From NCBI GenBank assembly GCA_963709155.1, contig CAVPVD010000007.1:1364001-1428000 (forward strand): a stretch of 64,000 nt of DNA, read 5' to 3'. Positions 60,031-64,000 of the stretch are shown here, piece after piece (positions within the stretch are counted from its first letter, which is position 1; every line of letters starts with the position of its first letter). The position numbers were made by a program, and so were the translations under genes. Origin of the DNA: Bog-159 sp963709155 (GTDB lineage: Bacteria; Acidobacteriota; Terriglobia; Bryobacterales; Bryobacteraceae). Under the pieces are notes generated by a model that worked only from the letters and a program-made list of their open reading frames with translations, made no database searches and had not been told where the DNA came from.

Positions 60031-60651
60031 TCAGTGGCATCCCAGGCAATGGAATTTCCGCCCGTGGCACACCGCGCAAGTGGTTTTATCGAGAGCCAGC
60101 TTCCCGCTGGTGTGCGTATCCAGAAAATCCGGCGTATGGCTGGCGGGCGTCAGCTTGGCGCCTTTCGCGTGGCAGAATTCGCAACTGTACGGCGGATCGA
60201 TCTCGTTGTGGCAGACCAGGCAATCCGCCATTTGCGGCAGAGTCTTACGATCGGGCTTTTCGGAAGTTTCCAGCCCGCGATGGCAAGCCTCACAGGGATT
60301 CGGCGTATTCAGATCCGTGCGTAATTCGGCGCCGGCCGGCTGCAGGTAAGTTTTCTTATCGATGGCGGCGGCCAGGAGCGGCGCCACGTTGCCCAGTTTC
60401 AGATGCAGTTGATGATTGAACCTCGCCAGGCGTGTCGGCATGGGCGCGCCGATGTCCGCGTCCTTGTGACATTTCAGGCAGACACTTTGCGCGGGAAGCA
60501 AGCTATCGTCCAGGCGGGTACTGGTGAGCGCCGCCGCATGACAGAGAGCGCAATCCCGCTTCGCGGCCAGGTGGACGCGGTGCGAAAACGGCTGCGGCGT
60601 CTGGGCCAGAGCCGCACCCGCCATGGTTATCGCAAGAAGTAGGGTGCGCAA
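60031..60651 (-). CDS. Periplasmic heptaheme cytochrome c
   Basis: After the signal peptide (MRTLLLAITMAGAALAQ), seven CxxCH motifs occur: CALCH, CLKCH, CEACH, CLVCH, CEFCH, CAVCH and CLGCH. His residues in FSHRVHL and FNHQLHL would give bis-His ligation. It is 206 residues, similar to c7-type electron carriers. Its start abuts the stop of the sorbosone-dehydrogenase-like gene without a gap, so it probably accepts electrons from that enzyme. Confidence 0.9.
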   Translation of the reverse strand: MRTLLLAITMAGAALAQTPQPFSHRVHLAAKRDCALCHAAALTSTRLDDSLLPAQSVCLKCHKDADIGAPMPTRLARFNHQLHLKLGNVAPLLAAAIDKKTYLQPAGAELRTDLNTPNPCEACHRGLETSEKPDRKTLPQMADCLVCHNEIDPPYSCEFCHAKGAKLTPASHTPDFLDTHTSGKLALDKTTCAVCHGRKFHCLGCH

Positions 60652-61848
60652 TTAGTGCTTATAGCCGACGCGCCACAATTTCTTTCCGCCATCGTCCGAG
60701 ATCAGCAGGCTGCCATCGGGCAGGATCAGCAATCCGACGGGACGCCCCCATACATCGCGGCTTTCGGGCGAAATCATCCAGCCGGTAAGAAAATCCCGCT
60801 GCGGTCCCGAAGGCTTGCCCTCGTGGAATGGGATGAACGCAATCTTATAGCCCACGCGTTGCGCGCGGTTCCAGGAGCCGTGCAGGGCCAGAAAGGCGCC
60901 GTCGCGATACTCCGCCGGAAACTGGTTCGCGGTATAGAATTCGAAGTCCAGCACTGCCTGGTGCGCCGGGATCAAAGGAACGTCGGGCACGATCGTCTTG
61001 GCCACCAGATCCGGCGCCTGGCCCTTGTTGCGCGGATCTTCGTGGGGGCCGATGTAAGCGTACGGCCACCCGTAGAATCCGCCCTGCTGGATATGGGTGA
61101 AGTAATCGGGCACCAGGTCGTCGCCCAATGCGTCGCGTTCCTGCACCGCGGCCCACAGCGTATCGCCGCCCGGATACCAGTGCAGCCCGATAGGATTGCG
61201 GGTGCCGGATGCATAGATCTCGTGACCGCTGCCGTCCGGATTGTAACGATTGATGGCGGCGCGCTTGGGATCCTCCCCAGGCGATACGTTCGAACCCGAG
61301 CCCACGCCGACGTACAGTTTCTCGCCCGCGCGATCGAACAGCAGGCTGCGCGTCCAGTGGCCGTGCCCGAATCCCTTCAGCGAGATCACTTCCTCACCCG
61401 GCCCGGCGGTCATGGCCTTCGCATCGTACTTATAGCGCTTGATGGATTCCGGCTCGCCCACGTAGAGATACTCGTGCCACAGCGCCAGCCCGTACGGGCG
61501 ATCGAGACCCGTGATCAGTTTCTTGCGCTCGCCGGCTTTGTAGCCATCAGATGCAGTCAGCGGGATCGCGTAGACGGTTCCCGCCGGGCCGTCGGCGGCG
61601 TCGCTCAGCAGCAGTTCGCCCCTGGTTCCGAGGAGCATGTAGCGGGGGCGCTCGAATCCCTCCGCGTAGACGCTCACCGTGAAGCCATCCGGCACGTGCA
61701 ACTGCGCGCCCGCCGGCTGCGGAATCACGTGCGGGCCATTATTGGCGGATGGCGTGGCGTAAGGCGGGGCCAGTTTCACATCGGCCGCGTAGAAAACCGT
61801 CAGGGCCAAAAGAGCGGCGGCGGCCAGGACGATCCCTCTATTTTTCAT
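60652..61848 (-). CDS. PQQ-type sugar (sorbosone/glucose) dehydrogenase-like protein
   Basis: A signal anchor (GIVLAAAALLALTVFYAADV) precedes a six-bladed propeller: VSVYAEGFERPRYMLLGTRGELLLSD, LITGLDRPYGLALWHEYLYVG, GHGHWTRSLLFDRAGEKLYVGVGSGSNV, IYASGTRNPIGLHWYPGG, GGFYGWPYAYIGPH and LLILPDGSLLISDDGGKKLWRV. The pattern is that of soluble glucose/sorbosone dehydrogenases that use PQQ. Cofactor and substrate are not certain from sequence. It is transcribed together with the heptaheme cytochrome. Confidence 0.85.
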   Translation of the reverse strand: MKNRGIVLAAAALLALTVFYAADVKLAPPYATPSANNGPHVIPQPAGAQLHVPDGFTVSVYAEGFERPRYMLLGTRGELLLSDAADGPAGTVYAIPLTASDGYKAGERKKLITGLDRPYGLALWHEYLYVGEPESIKRYKYDAKAMTAGPGEEVISLKGFGHGHWTRSLLFDRAGEKLYVGVGSGSNVSPGEDPKRAAINRYNPDGSGHEIYASGTRNPIGLHWYPGGDTLWAAVQERDALGDDLVPDYFTHIQQGGFYGWPYAYIGPHEDPRNKGQAPDLVAKTIVPDVPLIPAHQAVLDFEFYTANQFPAEYRDGAFLALHGSWNRAQRVGYKIAFIPFHEGKPSGPQRDFLTGWMISPESRDVWGRPVGLLILPDGSLLISDDGGKKLWRVGYKH

Positions 61849-61901
61849 TCCCCCATTTTAGCGTGGCCGGACACGCGGCTTTAGCAGGCTCGCGCCTTAC
61901 G

Positions 61902-62162
61902 TTAGTGTGCCGCCAGGATGCGGGACATTCGGGGCGCCGTGGCAGGCAACTCCAGCCCATGCTCGTCCGCGAACTGCCTGGCGTGTTTCGCACAGCAGTA
62001 TTGCCACCACTCACCGCTGTCGCCTTCCCCGCCCGATGTCTCGAGCACCAGGTAGGCCGCCCGCGTAGTGCATCCCCGAGCCTGACAGGCCCCGGTGCCC
62101 CACTCGCGCTTTGCCTGCTTCTCCTGCGGCGTCATCGCACGAATGCTTCGATCGACTTGCAT
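61902..62162 (-). CDS. Small Cys-containing hypothetical protein
   Basis: This 86-residue protein has CQARGC and CCAKH motifs that might bind a metal, between charged N-terminal and Leu/Ala-rich C-terminal parts. I do not recognise a family. It starts 3 bp after the PilZ gene ends and is probably part of the AAA ATPase-PilZ operon. Confidence 0.6.
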   Translation of the reverse strand: MQVDRSIRAMTPQEKQAKREWGTGACQARGCTTRAAYLVLETSGGEGDSGEWWQYCCAKHARQFADEHGLELPATAPRMSRILAAH

Positions 62163-62165
62163 GAG

Positions 62166-62516
62166 TTATTGTTTCTCCACGCCTGGATGGTCTTGGATGA
62201 CACGCTTTCGGCCGGTCTCCGCTTCGCCGACCGCCGAGCTGAATAGTAATCCAACGATGTTCTTCATCCCTTTTCGCCTGCAATACCGCACCGACGCCGC
62301 GCCCATCAGGCCGTGAGCCGGCGCCTGCACATAAACCTGCGCGCGAAACTCGAAAGACGCCTCGCATTCGATTCTCGCGCCCTGGTCGGAGATATCCAGG
62401 CACTTGGCCCGGATGCTCTTCATCTCCCCGGATCGCGTTTGCCACGAAACCGTTACGGCGCCCAGAAAAGGACGGCGTTCGCCGGTGCGGATGTCTTCCG
62501 TACGTTCGACGCGCAT
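62166..62516 (-). CDS. PilZ domain protein
   Basis: The RTGERR motif (RxxxR) and CLDISDQGARIE (DxSxxG) are the two cyclic-di-GMP binding signatures of PilZ. The 116-residue protein begins MRVERTEDIRTGERRPF at ATG 62516, preceded by AAGGAGAAATGAT. It likely couples c-di-GMP to a motility, pilus or polysaccharide process, in line with the Flp-type pilin and exopolysaccharide genes in this region. Its upstream neighbour is the AAA ATPase. Confidence 0.88.
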   Translation of the reverse strand: MRVERTEDIRTGERRPFLGAVTVSWQTRSGEMKSIRAKCLDISDQGARIECEASFEFRAQVYVQAPAHGLMGAASVRYCRRKGMKNIVGLLFSSAVGEAETGRKRVIQDHPGVEKQ

Positions 62517-62567
62517 ATCATTTCTCCTTACAAGGAAGCTCAAACGTCTTAGCCGCCGGGTTGCACA

Positions 62568-63914
62568 CTAATTCGAATGACCCGCCTGCATGGTTCCAAA
62601 GAATAGGTCGACCGCCCGGTCGAGGTCGGCCCGGCCCACTCCCAACGGTTGCTCTTCGTATGTCTTCAATGCCTTGATGATCCGGCACATATCTCTCGGA
62701 TAACAAGGTCTCAAGTCGCCGCCGCGCTCCAGGCATAACTGGCGCAGATATTCGCAGGCGCCGTCGTCCGAGCCCATTTTGAAACTCGCCAGGACGCGGC
62801 GGAAGATCTCGTCGAAGACGTCCGGCGCGATGGCGTCTACCAGTATCTTGTTCGGAATGCGGCGCAGGAAGGCTTCGTCCGCCAGCTCGCTCGGCTCCAG
62901 GTTCGTGGCGAATACGATCATGACTTCGAAAGGAATCTGGAAGCGCACGCCGTAATTCAACGAGAGAAAGTCGACGCGGCGGTCGAGCGGCACAATCCAA
63001 CGGTTCAACAGGTCGCGCGGCGAGATCAATTGCCTGCCGAAATCGTCGATCACCAGCATTCCCCCGTTGGCTTTCATTTGCACGGGTGGGGCGTAGGTTC
63101 CCGAAGTTTCGTCCAGCCGTAACTCCAGCATGCTGGGAATCAACTCGCCGCCCACAATCACGCACGGCCGGTGGCACACTAGCCAGCGCGGATCGCCATC
63201 TTCCATATCGATCTGCACGCGCTCGTGAACCGCCGGATCGAAGAGCACGATAATCTGATTGTCCACTTCCACCGCGTAAGGCATGACCAGTTGGTCGCCA
63301 TAGACGCGCAACAACCTCTCGGCCAGGCTGGTCTTGCCCGTGCCGGCCGGCCCATACAGAAACATCGAATTCTGGGCCACCAGCGCCGGCCCCAACTGAT
63401 CGAGCAAGCGATCGGTGACCACCAGGTCGCCGAACGCCAGGCGCAACGCCGCCCGATTTACCACCACCTGGGGACGTTGGTCGAGGATCGCCTGGCGGTA
63501 GTCGTTCAAGCTGACGGGCGCGGGTCCCGCGTACGAGCACATCCGGCAGCGTTCCGCGGCCATGGTGCGGCCGGCCCCGGTAAGCGAGAAGACGTAATCG
63601 TCCCCCACCATGCCGCTCACTTCGAGCATCCGCTGGTTGCGCACGTCGCGGAAGACGCGCTCCACGATCGGATAGGAAAGCGCCATCGACTCGCTGAGCG
63701 CGCCGATGGTGTTGCACCTCTTCAAATGCACGTGGCGCAGAAACAGATCTTCGATCAGCGCGGAGCTGATCCCCGCCTGCTCCTGCGTATTCGGCGCGGG
63801 CGGCACGAACCGGCGGATTTTATCGCGCGTCACATAAGCGCCGCTGCGGTCCGACGCCAATAGAGGCGGTGCGGCACCCGATTCCAATTGACCCGCGCTA
63901 AACCCAGTCAACAT
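62568..63914 (-). CDS. AAA+ ATPase with N-terminal winged-helix-like region
   Basis: Residues about 45-130 look like a winged helix and end with a CRMC pair (ERCRMCSYAGP). An AAA+ domain follows with Walker A GPAGTGKTSLAER and Walker B GGMLVIDDFGRQ, and sensor-like ATNLEPSELADEAFLRRIPNK. ATG 63914 has AAGGAGAAACGAGCGTC before it. Similar ATPases occur near Flp/Tad or PilZ genes in acidobacteria and deltaproteobacteria, with unknown role. It is the first gene of the ATPase-PilZ-small protein operon. Confidence 0.75.
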   Translation of the reverse strand: MLTGFSAGQLESGAAPPLLASDRSGAYVTRDKIRRFVPPAPNTQEQAGISSALIEDLFLRHVHLKRCNTIGALSESMALSYPIVERVFRDVRNQRMLEVSGMVGDDYVFSLTGAGRTMAAERCRMCSYAGPAPVSLNDYRQAILDQRPQVVVNRAALRLAFGDLVVTDRLLDQLGPALVAQNSMFLYGPAGTGKTSLAERLLRVYGDQLVMPYAVEVDNQIIVLFDPAVHERVQIDMEDGDPRWLVCHRPCVIVGGELIPSMLELRLDETSGTYAPPVQMKANGGMLVIDDFGRQLISPRDLLNRWIVPLDRRVDFLSLNYGVRFQIPFEVMIVFATNLEPSELADEAFLRRIPNKILVDAIAPDVFDEIFRRVLASFKMGSDDGACEYLRQLCLERGGDLRPCYPRDMCRIIKALKTYEEQPLGVGRADLDRAVDLFFGTMQAGHSN

Positions 63915-64000
63915 GACGCTCGTTTCTCCTTAGTCCAATCGCTTCCAATTCAGCCTTTACCGCAAACTGTTAACCTTCGATAACTCAGCCCTGTTATCTA
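63915..64000 (-). promoter_or_regulatory. Upstream region of the AAA ATPase gene
   Basis: This AT-richer 86 bp holds the ribosome site AAGGAG for the 63914 start and the inverted pieces GTTATCGAAGGTTAAC. No clear promoter box can be named. The window ends here. Confidence 0.35.

Overview
The window looks like chromosome from an Acidobacteriota bacterium of the Solibacter/Bryobacter type. Supporting signs are GC-rich coding DNA, a protein of the Solibacter-enriched TIGR03437 kind, a fused ADOP-type ABC permease, secreted PD40/TolB-like, VCBS/ASPIC-UnbV and HAF-like propeller or repeat proteins, a neutral-ceramidase-like protein, and LpxB, which implies a diderm envelope. No phage, insertion sequence, integrase or CRISPR array was found. 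The only RNA gene recognised is tRNA-Ala(CGC) at 54401-54476.

Layout. 1-6.4 kb: the end of a BACON-like protein, a TonB-type protein, an ADOP permease and a heme-motif PD40-TPR protein. 6.5-12 kb: an FHA-GAF-sigma54 activator with a secreted neighbour, then a parvulin-CRTAC1 fusion. 12-19 kb: GH20 hexosaminidase, WYL regulator, S55 peptidase-like protein and a secreted propeller. 18.9-26.2 kb: an exopolysaccharide locus with sugar phosphotransferase, Wzz-like protein, two O-antigen ligase-like proteins (one apparently broken by frameshifts) and a GT4 glycosyltransferase. 26-30 kb: accessory DNA with a G-rich heptamer repeat, a HAF-like protein and a truncated propeller gene. 29.8-37 kb: a minus-strand run gltP-nadK-tlyA-ispA-xseB-(inactive M1 peptidase homologue)-lpxB. 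37-39.3 kb: lone Flp-type pilin, alpha-toroid protein and DUF362 protein. 39.3-45.8 kb: an apparent sigma54-controlled redox operon with GcvH-like protein, four-cluster ferredoxin, NrfD, heme-motif histidine kinase, NtrC-type regulator and archaemetzincin. 45.9-54.4 kb: housekeeping genes folC, accD, rlmH, rsfS, hpt and tat. 54.4-60 kb: tRNA, DUF1858-like protein, acyl-CoA ligase/GNAT fusion, sugar isomerase-like and ceramidase-like proteins. 60-64 kb: heptaheme cytochrome with sorbosone-dehydrogenase-like protein, then an AAA ATPase-PilZ operon.

Two observations stand out. First, short composite elements built from strings of perfect or near-perfect hairpins occupy nearly every convergent gene junction that is wide enough to hold one. 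In two cases they have run into the upstream reading frame and now supply the protein C-terminus. Second, the operon at 39.5 kb has a -24/-12 promoter with a set of inverted-repeat upstream sites, and it encodes its own heme-motif kinase and NtrC-type activator, so it is probably a self-regulating quinone-linked electron-transfer system.
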